A stretch of DNA of 64,000 nucleotides, taken from the NCBI RefSeq assembly GCF_900454495.1, contig NZ_UGSI01000001.1, positions 1-64,000 of the forward strand, in the 5' to 3' direction. Under the pieces are notes generated by a model. That model did no database searches and was not told where the DNA came from. It worked only from the letters and a program-made list of their open reading frames with translations. Below, one piece after another: positions 32,912 through 41,685 of this stretch (its first letter is position 1; every line of letters begins with the position of its first letter). The translations under genes and the position numbers were made by a program. The DNA comes from Paenibacillus macerans (GTDB taxonomy: Bacteria > Bacillota > Bacilli > Paenibacillales > Paenibacillaceae).

Positions 32912-34252
32912 CTAGCGCAGTCCGGGCACGACGATGCTGCAGTCGCTCAGGTTTGCCGGACAGCCGGGCACAAGCCAGCGGCCGGGCGTATCCCGGACCC
33001 CGCGAATGTCTGCGGTGAACGGTTCCGCGGGGAAAAGATCCGAGCGCAGCGTCACCGACTGGCCGTCGGCGGCGGCGCTCAAATCGGGGAGGGCCGCCGG
33101 TTCCCCCTGCGAGGAACGGATCCGGTAATGCTCCGTCCGCTCCGCCGACGCGGCGTCGATCCGCTTGTTGAAATCGATGCGCACGCTGTCCCTTCCGAGC
33201 CGGGTCGCCTTTACCGCCCGGGGCGGCTCCTCATACATCCACCCGCCGATGGAATATTCGTAGGCGGTCCAGGAGGCGTAGCCGAGCGCTTTCGCCGTTT
33301 CGGCGAACCGCCGCATCCACGCCGCGCTTCGCCGCATTTGGCGCAGCGAGCCGATATCGGTCTGCAGCGCGAGCGGCAGCTCCGGATACAGGCGGCGCAG
33401 CGGTTCGGCGAACGCGCGGTAGCGCCGGGCATAATCGGCGGGCAGACGCCGGCGCATCCAGTCGGGCCAATGGGTCTGCAGCACGTGCAGGTCGGGTCTG
33501 ACGGCGGCGATCATCTCTCCGGCGTCGATGCCCTGCAGCTCGCGCACGGCGCCGACCGGGTCCCGGCCCGCATCGACGGCGATGGACCACGTCGCGATGC
33601 GCAGCTCCGGCCGCGCCTCGCGGATACCGCCGGGGCCGTTCACAAGCCGGGCAAGAAAGCGGTTGACCGCGTGGACGCGGAATTCCACCCACGCGCGGTA
33701 ACGCGCCCGGTCTTTTTTGTAATAGGCCGGGGAGGTGCGATGCACGAATTCCGGAGGAAGCATTCCGCTGTAGGAGCGGAATGCGGCTAGAGCCAGCGGG
33801 CCGACATCCCCGTACGTTCCGGTTGCCAGACCGTCCCACTCCGGGAAATACGCCTCGGCGATTTCCAGCCCGTCGAACGGGTGCTCTTGCGCGAGACGGA
33901 CCAAGGCCTGCCGTTTCCAATCGAGGTAACCCTCGCTATGAGGCGAGAGGCGGGTATAGCCGTCCTTGGCCGGCTTCAGCAGCTCCATGCGCCAGCGCTC
34001 CCAGCCGGCCGGCAAATGGCCGGTGACGTACGTGCCGTTGCCCAGCGTCATCGCCCAGACGAACAAGCCGTGGCGCTTCAGCGCTTCCACCAGCCTCCCG
34101 TCTACCCGGTCCTCCCGCGTAACGAAATAGCGGACGGAGCGGTATCCGGCCTGCTTCAGCTCCCGTGCCACGCTGTCCGCCGAGCGGTCCCGGTAATACG
34201 CAAACGCCGGATCGATTTGAATGGAAGGCCCGAGCCAATCCGCTTTCCGCAT
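32912..34252 (-). CDS. Uncharacterised protein with probable TIM-barrel hydrolase fold
   Basis: 446-residue cytoplasmic protein, not assigned to a named family with confidence. Patterns suggest a glycosidase-like (beta/alpha)8 barrel: YRSVRYFVTRED and HGLFVWAMTLGNGTYV near the N-terminus, DGLEIAEAYFPEWDG near residue 140 with an acidic pair, RPDLHVLQTHWPDW and LPLALQTDIGS on later strands, then a beta-type C-terminal domain from about residue 360. ATG 34252 has GGGAGGG 14 bases upstream and GGTGA closer. Very GC- and Arg-rich, unlike its AT-rich right-hand neighbours. Single gene. Confidence 0.6.
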   Translation of the reverse strand: MRKADWLGPSIQIDPAFAYYRDRSADSVARELKQAGYRSVRYFVTREDRVDGRLVEALKRHGLFVWAMTLGNGTYVTGHLPAGWERWRMELLKPAKDGYTRLSPHSEGYLDWKRQALVRLAQEHPFDGLEIAEAYFPEWDGLATGTYGDVGPLALAAFRSYSGMLPPEFVHRTSPAYYKKDRARYRAWVEFRVHAVNRFLARLVNGPGGIREARPELRIATWSIAVDAGRDPVGAVRELQGIDAGEMIAAVRPDLHVLQTHWPDWMRRRLPADYARRYRAFAEPLRRLYPELPLALQTDIGSLRQMRRSAAWMRRFAETAKALGYASWTAYEYSIGGWMYEEPPRAVKATRLGRDSVRIDFNKRIDAASAERTEHYRIRSSQGEPAALPDLSAAADGQSVTLRSDLFPAEPFTADIRGVRDTPGRWLVPGCPANLSDCSIVVPGLR

Positions 34253-34464
34253 TCGTTCTTCACCGTCCCTCCCGGGCCGGGACCGCACAGCACAAGTCCC
34301 AAACCCGTTTTGTCGTTTGTTTTCATGGTAATGGGATTGGAGCTTAGGTGCAACTTTGTATAAAGGTACATTTTTACTATTAAGGAAAAATTGCGAGAAG
34401 CCGATAAAATTCATATATCCGCAATATTTTGAACCGCAAGAGCCCGGTGTGGAGTTGATAAAGA

Positions 34465-34800
34465 ATGACTAAGGATGTTTTGTTGGAGCTATCAAAAACG
34501 TTAAATACAGAATATGAGATAGGAATTTGGATAGAGGCTATGTTTTTCATGACATGGCAAGAGAATATTGAAGACTCCTCTGTTACGTATAATGAGGATG
34601 CAGGCCAATATAAAATTGTGATCAAACTGAAAGAGTTTAACTTACATACGGTAAAAAAAATTTTCGGTTCCTTGGTGAGTTTTATCGAATATCAATCGAC
34701 GTTTTATGTAAGGGAAGATCATGAAGATTCCTTTGAATATTACCTGTTAACTTCAACTGACAATAAAAAGGCGTTTTTCTTCCATGTTATTTTTCAATAA
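34465..34800 (+). CDS. Small uncharacterised protein
   Basis: 111 residues, acidic and aromatic-rich (MTWQENIEDSSVTY, SFIEYQSTFYVREDHEDSFEYY). No signal peptide or membrane segment. GGAG lies ten bases before the ATG, codon use is coherent, and a terminator follows four bases after the stop, so it is probably a real monocistronic gene. AT-rich composition contrasts with the preceding gene. I do not recognise the family. Confidence 0.6.
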   Translation: MTKDVLLELSKTLNTEYEIGIWIEAMFFMTWQENIEDSSVTYNEDAGQYKIVIKLKEFNLHTVKKIFGSLVSFIEYQSTFYVREDHEDSFEYYLLTSTDNKKAFFFHVIFQ

Positions 34801-34804
34801 GTCC

Positions 34805-34840
34805 AAGACCTTGGGGGGATTTTACTCAGGGTCTTTTTTT
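34805..34840 (+). terminator. Rho-independent terminator
   Basis: AAGACC (34805-34810) pairs with GGTCTT (34829-34834) in an imperfect longer stem and is followed by TTTTTT. It abuts the small gene. Confidence 0.75.
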
Positions 34841-35117
34841 GCTCAATCTAGAGATCGCCGCATGATGGCCCGGCCTGGTTTCTGGAATGATCGACCGTCG
34901 TTCTGTAAAATAGCGGCACTTTATGTACTTATGATCCGCAGCCCTAGCATGTTCATCTCTATTAGCGGCATTTTATGTACTTATTTTCCTATGGATGGTC
35001 CTGAAAGCGGGTATTTTCTTGCGAGGGGAGTACATAGCGACATGAATTTCCTTTATTTCCTTCAAATGAACGGATATCGCCGGAATAACGGGCGTTTTTG
35101 TCCTTATTTTTATACCT
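34841..35117 (+). repeat. Dispersed intergenic repeat family 1, copy C
   Basis: Third copy of the family seen at 9246 and 23963, beginning GCTCAATC-GAGATCG and running through the AAAATAGCGGCACTTTATGT, GTTCATCTCTATTAGCGGCA, CTATGGATGGTCC and GGATATCGCCGGAATAACGG blocks. It starts exactly at the T-run of the preceding terminator. Confidence 0.8.
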
Positions 35118-35205
35118 TATAATGCCTAGACCTATCATTCCAAAAATAAAATAAGAGACCATTGATCATATATTATTCGTAAATTCTGGGAATTTCGACC
35201 GATTC

Positions 35206-35234
35206 TAAAAATATTTGAAATAAAATGCCGATAA
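35206..35234 (+). promoter_or_regulatory. Possible sigma-D-type promoter
   Basis: TAAA (35206-35209), 17-base spacer, GCCGATAA (35227-35234), an exact match to the sigma-D -10 core but with the spacer one or two bases long. It is 56 bases before the metallopeptidase start. Confidence 0.35.
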
Positions 35235-35290
35235 ATATGTTACTGTATAGTAGAAACTACCAATATTTCATTATTGAGGGAGGCGTGTTA

Positions 35291-36694
35291 ATGATGAAAA
35301 GGCTATTCTGTTGTTTGTTGATGGTTTTATTGTCGTTGAGTGCAACCGGCTTTGGGGCTTTGCCCGATTTACCGGGCGCTGTCACAACGGCAAAAGCGTC
35401 GGAGTCAGAAAACGCTGCCACTACGGGAAGTGCTACAACTACGGAAAGCGCAGAAAGCGCGGAAAGCGAAGTATTTGCAAGCGAATACAAAGCAAGGGAC
35501 GCTTTTTATTCTTTATCCGACGCTTCAGTAAATCGCGCGGTTTCCGAGCATTTTCAGATTATTTGGGGCAACAGGGATACAACCGGAACCGTAAATCGGC
35601 AATTTGCCGAGGGCAATTTGGCAAACCTGGAAACGATTCGTTCATTTTACATTGACAAAATTGGGTTAGGGGATATCGGAAGTTCTCAAAATCCATGGAT
35701 CACCGGAAAATATAAAACAAACATTTATATTGCGGAAACCGGGCTGGACAAAACTTCCAACGATTGGGCTTATATGTCTGTAGACCAAGATTCTTTTGGC
35801 TATATTGTCATGATGCCGGGAGCCATGCGCGTGGATCCGCCTAGCTGGGTGGTGCCTCATGAATTGGCGCACGTTTTTGTATTCCATAACGGAGGGGTTG
35901 TCCCTTATGCGTGGAATGAAGCGATTGCCAACTTCCTGCGCAATGAATATTTAGGCAGTGATTATTATAGTTATGGCGGCAGGGTGTACGGGCCAACCTC
36001 CGACTTTTTCGCCCCCTATGTCCTGAACTCGGAATCCCATTTTCCACATGTTAAGAATTGGTACGATGCTTGGCCTATTTTCCTGTACATTAACGAAAAT
36101 CCGGACAACCTCGGCGGACTTGGCCATCAAGCGTTGTTAAATTTATTGACTTACGGCCAAGAGGACTCTACTTATTTTGCATCCATGGAAAAGGTAACGG
36201 GCGTTTCCATTAAAGAAATACTGGGCGGAATGGCCAGAAGAATGGTGACGATGGACTTTAAGAGTCAGGAATATTATTTGGAGCATTTGGATGAACTTTT
36301 GAGAACGCGCGGCAATTATGAAAAGATATATACGACCTTGGAAAAACAACATGATGGCTGGATGACAGTGCCTGCCGGCAAAGCTCCGCAACAGACAGGC
36401 TATAACATTGTTCCTTTGAATATCGATTTAAGCAAAACTTCCGTCACGGTTGATTTCCAGGGTACGAGCACAGCGAGAGGCGCTGATTGGAGAGCCAGCA
36501 TTGTTACCGTAACGCATGCGGGAGATACCAGATATTCTACGATGTGGAATCACGGTCAAAACAGCGTCCGTTTGCAAGGGGATGAAAAAGCGGTTTATTT
36601 AGTAGTTTCCGCAACTCCTGACAATATTCAATATCTTGATATTAATCAGGATGGTATTACGTACCCTTATAAGGTAAAGGTGACGACGAACTAA
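35291..36694 (+). CDS. Secreted HELAH zinc metallopeptidase-like protein (DUF6055-like)
   Basis: Exported protein of 467 residues. Signal peptide at residues 1-22, then a low-complexity Ser/Glu/Thr stretch (TTESAESAESEV) to about residue 65. The zinc motif HELAH is at residues 190-194 and a likely third ligand, Glu210, sits in YAWNEAIANFL, a gluzincin arrangement. A helical middle region follows, then a C-terminal beta domain (VTVDFQGTSTARGADWRASI). It resembles the DUF6055 group of bacterial secreted proteins; proteolytic activity is inferred from the motif only. ATG 35291 follows GGGAGG by seven bases. Monocistronic, closed by a terminator. Confidence 0.75.
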   Translation: MMKRLFCCLLMVLLSLSATGFGALPDLPGAVTTAKASESENAATTGSATTTESAESAESEVFASEYKARDAFYSLSDASVNRAVSEHFQIIWGNRDTTGTVNRQFAEGNLANLETIRSFYIDKIGLGDIGSSQNPWITGKYKTNIYIAETGLDKTSNDWAYMSVDQDSFGYIVMMPGAMRVDPPSWVVPHELAHVFVFHNGGVVPYAWNEAIANFLRNEYLGSDYYSYGGRVYGPTSDFFAPYVLNSESHFPHVKNWYDAWPIFLYINENPDNLGGLGHQALLNLLTYGQEDSTYFASMEKVTGVSIKEILGGMARRMVTMDFKSQEYYLEHLDELLRTRGNYEKIYTTLEKQHDGWMTVPAGKAPQQTGYNIVPLNIDLSKTSVTVDFQGTSTARGADWRASIVTVTHAGDTRYSTMWNHGQNSVRLQGDEKAVYLVVSATPDNIQYLDINQDGITYPYKVKVTTN

Positions 36695-36721
36695 TACGAC
36701 CCAAAGAACAAGCCCGAAAAA

Positions 36722-36764
36722 GAACAAGCCCCCTCGGGAAGCTGTTTTCCCTAAGGGCTTGTTC
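36722..36764. terminator. Bidirectional terminator
   Basis: GAACAAGCCC (36722-36731) pairs with GGGCTTGTTC (36755-36764). It lies between the convergent metallopeptidase and CoA-transferase genes. Confidence 0.75.
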
Positions 36765-36777
36765 CATTTCTATCCGC

Positions 36778-37434
36778 TTACACTGCAATAGCCTTCAAAT
36801 CCGCTGAAACCATCAGCTCAGCCTCGGTGACCTTCTGAACGTCTTCCACCGACAAACCCGGGGCGATTTCCTTCAGCATCAGCCCTTTGCCCGGAATTAC
36901 ATCGATGACGGCCATTTCGGTGACGATGGTCTTTACGACCTTTACGGCGGTCAGGGGCAGCTTGCAGGATTTCAAGATTTTCGGCGCCCCGTCTTTGGTC
37001 AGATGCTCCATGGCTACGATCACCCGCTTGGCTCCGACCACCAAGTCCATGGCCCCGCCCATGCCCGGCACTTTTTTCCCGGGAATCATCCAGCTTGCCA
37101 GGTTGCCTTGCTCATCGACCTCCAGGGCGCCCAGAACGGTGATGTCCACATGCCCTCCGCGAATAATGGAAAAAGAAAGCGTACTGTCGATAAAACAAGC
37201 TCCTTTCACGGTTGTTACGTAGTTTCCGCCGGCATCGATACAATCGAGCCTTTCTTTGCCCTGAGCCGCTTTGGGGCCTACGCCGACGATTCCGTCCTCA
37301 GCCTGCAGCGTAATATGCACGTTGTCGGGGATATAGTCCACCGCCATGGTAGGCATGCCGATTCCCAGGTTGACGACATCGCCGTCTTTAAACTCCCGGG
37401 CTATTCTTCTAACGATTAATTCTCGGTTATTCAT
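36778..37434 (-). CDS. 3-oxoacid / butyrate-acetoacetate CoA-transferase subunit B
   Basis: Beta subunit (218 residues) of a family-I CoA-transferase, cytoplasmic. It carries the catalytic Glu46 in LQAEDGIVGVG, which forms the glutamyl-CoA intermediate. NLGIGMPTMAVDYIP, FIDSTLSFSIIRGGHVD and GGAMDLVVGAKRVIV are conserved blocks. It follows subunit A by two bases, the last gene of a thiolase / decarboxylase / A / B unit. In that context it would move CoA from acetoacetyl-CoA to acetate or butyrate; succinyl-CoA transferase activity cannot be excluded. Confidence 0.92.
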   Translation of the reverse strand: MNNRELIVRRIAREFKDGDVVNLGIGMPTMAVDYIPDNVHITLQAEDGIVGVGPKAAQGKERLDCIDAGGNYVTTVKGACFIDSTLSFSIIRGGHVDITVLGALEVDEQGNLASWMIPGKKVPGMGGAMDLVVGAKRVIVAMEHLTKDGAPKILKSCKLPLTAVKVVKTIVTEMAVIDVIPGKGLMLKEIAPGLSVEDVQKVTEAELMVSADLKAIAV

Positions 37435-37436
37435 GC

Positions 37437-38096
37437 TTAATCTCCCACCTTTACAATCGCGTCGACAAATATTCCGGGAATGTTGACATGGTTGGGGTCA
37501 ATGTCCCCCGCCTTTACGTATTCGTCCGTCTGCGCAATGACATACTCGGCCGCCGTAGCCATAACGATATTAAAGTTGCGTGAAGAGCCGTTGATGACCA
37601 GATTTCCCGCTTCATCCGCCTTATGGGCCCGAATTAACGCCACGTCCGCTTTGAGCGGCAGCTCCAGCAAATATTCCCGTCCGTCAATCTCCAGCTTCTG
37701 TTTACCTTCTTCGACAACGGTGCCCACGCCCACTGGGGTTAAAACACCGCCCAAACCCGCTCCTCCCGCGCGGATTTTTTCCGCGAGCGTGCCTTGCGGG
37801 AAGAGCCGCACATCCGCTTCTTTCGTCATCAGGAGTCTTCCCGTTTCCGGATTGGCGCCGATATAGGAGGCAAAAATCCGCTTAACTCTGCCGCTTTTCA
37901 CAAGCTCATAGATAGATAATTCCGCTGTGCCCGTGTCGTTGGAAATAATGGTTAAATTGCCGGCGGAATTGGTGTCGACCAGCGCGCGCACCAGCTCTTC
38001 CGGATAACCTCCGGCCAGAAAACCGCCGACCATCACCGTATCCCCGTCTTTCACCTTCTTAACCGCTTCTTCCGCGGAGATGACTTTGTTCATCAT
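37437..38096 (-). CDS. 3-oxoacid / butyrate-acetoacetate CoA-transferase subunit A
   Basis: Alpha subunit, 219 residues. The glycine-rich CoA-binding loop VMVGGFLAGGYPEELVRALV (residues 21-40) and FPQGTLAEKIRAGGAGLGG are diagnostic of AtoD/CtfA/ScoA. It forms a heterotetramer with the B subunit encoded two bases downstream. The start may be ATG 38096 or the adjacent ATG 38093; GGGAG precedes both. Confidence 0.92.
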   Translation of the reverse strand: MMNKVISAEEAVKKVKDGDTVMVGGFLAGGYPEELVRALVDTNSAGNLTIISNDTGTAELSIYELVKSGRVKRIFASYIGANPETGRLLMTKEADVRLFPQGTLAEKIRAGGAGLGGVLTPVGVGTVVEEGKQKLEIDGREYLLELPLKADVALIRAHKADEAGNLVINGSSRNFNIVMATAAEYVIAQTDEYVKAGDIDPNHVNIPGIFVDAIVKVGD

Positions 38097-38134
38097 GTTT
38101 CTCCCACCTTGTCTAATTTTTAAGGAAGCTAACT

Positions 38135-38875
38135 TTATTGGAGATAATCATGGATGACTCTCGCATAAGGCAGCGTTAAATCGGCGATAAAATGTTTTCC
38201 GCCGACATAAGCTTTCACCGGCAAATCGGCCACAGGGGCGTTGACATGGGGGACCAGGCTTAATCTGGCGGGACCTGACCAGGCGCCTTTGACCGTGATG
38301 TTTTCCAGATTATACGCTGCTAACTGCGCGATTTTCGGGGTGCCGTCAACATCGGGGATCAATTTTAAGTTCACCTGGGTTTTGGCGATCGATTTAGCCG
38401 TTTCCTCCGCATCAAGAATGTGATATTTGAAAGGCATCGTTCCCATGGCAACCAGGACGTTATTATAATGCAATGTGCCTGTCAGCGTCTCGGTCTCTTC
38501 GACTCTCAGGCGAGGTTTCGCCCATTTTTTCGGAAATCCCCAGATTTCCCGGCCCCCGAGAATGGCAGGCGCGTTGTCCAAATACATTTGCGCGACAAAA
38601 TTGCACGGTTCGCCATGAAAAGTACACGGAATGACAATCCCGCTTTCCTCGTAGCTTCCCAAACCGGACGAATCGGGCATCTTGATCCATTCGTACGAAA
38701 CGGTGTTGCTTCCATCCGGCTCAAGCGGTTCCGGGACCGCCTGTCTGATCGCGGCGGGATCGGATTCATAAGTCACAATAAAAAATTCCCGGTTGATGAA
38801 ACGGCATGGCGGGCGCCCGTAACTGGCGCTGGCCGCGGGCATCGATTGCAGTGAAAGTACTTCTTTTTGATTCAT
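38135..38875 (-). CDS. adc: Acetoacetate decarboxylase
   Basis: Cytoplasmic enzyme of 246 residues that decarboxylates acetoacetate to acetone and CO2. GREIWGFPKKWAKP contains the paired lysines Lys116-Lys117; in the clostridial enzyme the first forms the Schiff base and the second lowers its pKa. FNREFF-like and YVGGKHFIADLTLPYARVIHDY blocks complete the family match. Between the thiolase (25 bases upstream) and the CoA-transferase genes it makes a complete acetyl-CoA-to-acetone path. Confidence 0.93.
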   Translation of the reverse strand: MNQKEVLSLQSMPAASASYGRPPCRFINREFFIVTYESDPAAIRQAVPEPLEPDGSNTVSYEWIKMPDSSGLGSYEESGIVIPCTFHGEPCNFVAQMYLDNAPAILGGREIWGFPKKWAKPRLRVEETETLTGTLHYNNVLVAMGTMPFKYHILDAEETAKSIAKTQVNLKLIPDVDGTPKIAQLAAYNLENITVKGAWSGPARLSLVPHVNAPVADLPVKAYVGGKHFIADLTLPYARVIHDYLQ

Positions 38876-38900
38876 AACGTTCTAGGGTCTCCCTTCTTTA

Positions 38901-40085
38901 TTAAATAAGTGCATTTTCAACCAGCATCGCGATTCCCATGCCCGTTCCGATGCATAACGAGGCTATGCCGTAACGCGCAGATCTCCGTACCATTTCATGA
39001 ACCAGCGTAACCAAAATTCTAACGCCGCTTGCCCCGACAGGATGCCCGATCGCGATCGCGCCGCCATTGACATTGACCTTCTCCGGGCGAATCCCAAGCT
39101 CTTTCAACACCGCAACTGCCTGTGCGGCGAAGGCTTCATTTATTTCAAAAAGATCGATGTCAGAGGTGGACATTCCCTGGCGTTTAAGAAGCGTCGAAAC
39201 GGCTTTCACCGGACCCATTCCCATATAGGCGGGATCGACGCCGACCAGCGAGTAACCTTTGATATATGCCAGCGGTTTTAACGCAAGTTCCTTACATTTG
39301 TCTTCCGACACGACGAGGGCGGCCGCCGCGCCATCATTGATTCCCGAAGCATTTCCCGCGGTAACCGTTCCGTTACCCTTAAACGCGGGCTTTAAACTGG
39401 AGAGTTTTTCCTTGGTGGTATCTCCTCTTACGTGTTCGTCCTCCGCGAAACTGATCGTTTCTTTTTTGGTTTTAATCGTGACCGGAACGATCTGTTCCGC
39501 AAAAACTTTTTTGCTTTTGGCTTCCGCGGCCTTGCTCTGGCTTTCGTAGGCAAATTCGTCCTGCTCAAGTCTGGAAATTCCATATTTTTCGGCGACATTT
39601 TCCGCGGTAATTCCCATATGGTATTTGTTGATCGGGCACGTAAGGCCGTCGTTCACCAGGGAGTCGACCAGTTCGCCGTTGCCCAGTCTGTAGCCGTTTC
39701 GGGCATCTTTTAGCAGGTAAGGGGCGTTCGACATGCTCTCCATGCCTCCGGCCATGACGACGCTGCTTTGTTCCGCCAAGATGGAATCGTAAGCTAAAGC
39801 GACGGCATGAAGCCCTGAACCGCAAACCGTGTTGATTGTTGATGCGGGCACATCGATGGGGATGCCGGCTTTGAGCGCCGCTTGTCTGGCGGGATTCTGG
39901 CCAATGCCCGCCTGAAGGACATTTCCCAGGAAGACTTGATCAATCTTAGCCGGCTCTAGTTTGCTTTGCTGAAGGCATGCTGTCATCACGTTGGCTCCTA
40001 GTTCGGGAGCGCTTAAAGGCGCAAGGGTTTTGTTAAAGGAGCCGACCGCCGTTCTCAATGGGCTTACTAGTGCAACTTTTTTCAT
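38901..40085 (-). CDS. thlA: Acetyl-CoA C-acetyltransferase (thiolase)
   Basis: Biosynthetic-type thiolase, 394 residues, condensing two acetyl-CoA to acetoacetyl-CoA. Acyl-accepting Cys88 is in NTVCGSGLHAV; the second catalytic pair is in NGGAIAIGHPVGASG (His) and SLCIGTGMG (Cys). ATG at 40085 gives the family N-terminus MKKVALVSPLRTAVGSF; an in-frame GTG two codons earlier is an alternative. First gene of the leftward acetone-forming unit. Spacing to the decarboxylase is 25 bases. Confidence 0.94.
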   Translation of the reverse strand: MKKVALVSPLRTAVGSFNKTLAPLSAPELGANVMTACLQQSKLEPAKIDQVFLGNVLQAGIGQNPARQAALKAGIPIDVPASTINTVCGSGLHAVALAYDSILAEQSSVVMAGGMESMSNAPYLLKDARNGYRLGNGELVDSLVNDGLTCPINKYHMGITAENVAEKYGISRLEQDEFAYESQSKAAEAKSKKVFAEQIVPVTIKTKKETISFAEDEHVRGDTTKEKLSSLKPAFKGNGTVTAGNASGINDGAAAALVVSEDKCKELALKPLAYIKGYSLVGVDPAYMGMGPVKAVSTLLKRQGMSTSDIDLFEINEAFAAQAVAVLKELGIRPEKVNVNGGAIAIGHPVGASGVRILVTLVHEMVRRSARYGIASLCIGTGMGIAMLVENALI

Positions 40086-40138
40086 AAACACTCACAATCC
40101 TTTCGTTGTGTTTAAGACAAAAAATCCGTGACTGCATT

Positions 40139-40270
40139 TTATTTCGTGTTTTCCTCGGATTTAAGAACCGCACCGGCTTTGAGGTCCATGGCATACACGC
40201 AAATTACAGCGCATGAAACGATGAGCATGACGACCTTGCGTTGTCCATCATTTTCGACAGCCTTCTTTCT
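40139..40270 (-). pseudogene. Possible 3' remnant of a membrane-protein gene
   Basis: Between the thiolase and the next gene the minus strand is open for about 43 codons ending at 40139, with a hydrophobic segment (VVMLIVSCAVICVYAMDLKAG) flanked by charged ends, but no start codon with a ribosome site before an in-frame stop upstream. It may be the tail of a lost transporter gene. The rest of 40086-40538 is AT-rich and empty. Confidence 0.3.
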
Positions 40271-40538
40271 TCCTTTAATTGGAATTTAATAGCGGTTTTA
40301 TCTTAGTTCTAATGCAAATTTTGCTCAAGGTTCAAATAAATACATAAATTTACAAAATAATATATATACTGCCATATAATCCATTGTAGATAATTCATGC
40401 TTATATTTTCTGGTCGTTTCTGAATTTTTCTGAATGTTTCTGTAAATAAAGGAGTAAATGCTATTTAATGGGAGTAAACAATGGCTGATCGCCATGTGGA
40501 GCAGGATTTTAAGCTTTCCTGAACTTTGAGGGGAATAT

Positions 40539-40595
40539 ATGAAAATAAATAGAATTTATAGATATAAACGAAATATCGATTTGGAGGGGCCGTGA
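40539..40595 (+). CDS. Short upstream reading frame coupled to the next gene
   Basis: Eighteen codons (MKINRIYRYKRNIDLEGP) with a good ribosome site (GAGGGG, six bases before the ATG). The stop TGA overlaps the ATG of the following gene by one base. Lys/Arg/Tyr-rich. It could be a translated leader controlling the downstream gene or simply a fortuitous frame. Confidence 0.35.
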   Translation: MKINRIYRYKRNIDLEGP

Positions 40596-41569
40596 TGGAT
40601 TGGATCAAGGGCAGCAGTTTAATCGAATATGTTGGTGAAGAAAGAATGGTTTTCGACCATCCGGATTTCCGCATGGAAAAAGCGGACCTTAACCGGATTC
40701 CGCAAACGATGACGGCATTGGGGCAATTTTTTACGGCGGAGAGCCTTTGGTTGGGACCGGACACGATGGTTATCCTTCCGGCGGAAGACGAAGAGATGCG
40801 CCATTTAGTGGCAGACCAGGTGGCGGCGCATTTTGAAAAGGTGAGGTATCTGATCCGGGGAGACAAGGTGGAGGAGGTAAACATGCAGCGGCTAAAAAAA
40901 GACACGGGCGAGCTGTTTAACGCTGCTGACACCGGAATAATTCCGGTGTTAAAGGATTTGTACCGGGAGCCGCGGCCGGCGGAACGCCGATGGAACCGAA
41001 GAAGCCCGCTGTATTATACGGTTGAAACCGGCAGGCTGCAAGCATATGATGCTTCAGGGACTGAAGATATAAAACGGTTTCTACAAAAAGCTTATTTTGA
41101 CCGGGGCGAATCCTTTGTTTTGCAGCCGCTGGGTTGGACGTTTGAGGAGAAGTTGCGCGAGTCCGTCGCCCTGCGATTTTTTGCCGGCTTCGTTCCGTTC
41201 ATTAGGTTTGCCGTTGATGCGGACACCCATCAGGTACTGTCGCTGGAGTTGTCCAGGGACGAGATCAGGCACCCCGTTCAATTAACGATGGTAAATTTAT
41301 CAGCACCGCGCCGCCAAAAAAACTGCTTGTATTTTGAACTTGGCGGAGGTTTGGTTCAGGTGGTTTATTTGGCCGGACAGGCTCCGGTTCGTTTCTGGCG
41401 GGATTTGAAAAACTGCGAGTTGTTCCAACTTGCCGAAAATGAGAGGTTTGCGGATTTCGATCATGAGCTGGCGGAACGGGTTCCGGAGGGAGTCAGCATC
41501 TTGTTGGACCAGGATTCCATCCAGGCGATGCTTGACGCGGTGAACCGGGAGCTGGCTGAGCAAAGATAA
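40595..41569 (+). CDS. Uncharacterised cytoplasmic protein
   Basis: 324 residues with no signal peptide or membrane segment. Mixed alpha/beta composition; recognisable only as a coherent coding frame (SLIEYVGEERMVFDHPDF, ADQVAAHFEKVRYLIRGDKV, LYFELGGGLVQVVYLAGQA, ERVPEGVSILLDQDSIQAML). ATG 40595 has GGAGGGG six bases upstream. It precedes a two-component system by 117 bases. Family not recognised, and no function is proposed. Confidence 0.7.
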   Translation: MDWIKGSSLIEYVGEERMVFDHPDFRMEKADLNRIPQTMTALGQFFTAESLWLGPDTMVILPAEDEEMRHLVADQVAAHFEKVRYLIRGDKVEEVNMQRLKKDTGELFNAADTGIIPVLKDLYREPRPAERRWNRRSPLYYTVETGRLQAYDASGTEDIKRFLQKAYFDRGESFVLQPLGWTFEEKLRESVALRFFAGFVPFIRFAVDADTHQVLSLELSRDEIRHPVQLTMVNLSAPRRQKNCLYFELGGGLVQVVYLAGQAPVRFWRDLKNCELFQLAENERFADFDHELAERVPEGVSILLDQDSIQAMLDAVNRELAEQR

Positions 41570-41685
41570 CTGGCCGGCTCATGGATTAGTTCGGCTGTCA
41601 TTGGAAGATCACATGCCTCAAAATTTACAACTCCATAATAACTTTCATGCGGATATTTGGTATCATGGCGGTGGAGTGTGATCGA

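Noticed and set aside
33128..33790. 220-codon plus-strand frame opposite the unknown TIM-barrel gene
   Set aside because: It was unclear which strand is real here. The minus-strand frame is longer, has a ribosome site and normal protein composition; the plus frame is Arg/Pro/Gly-rich without structure.
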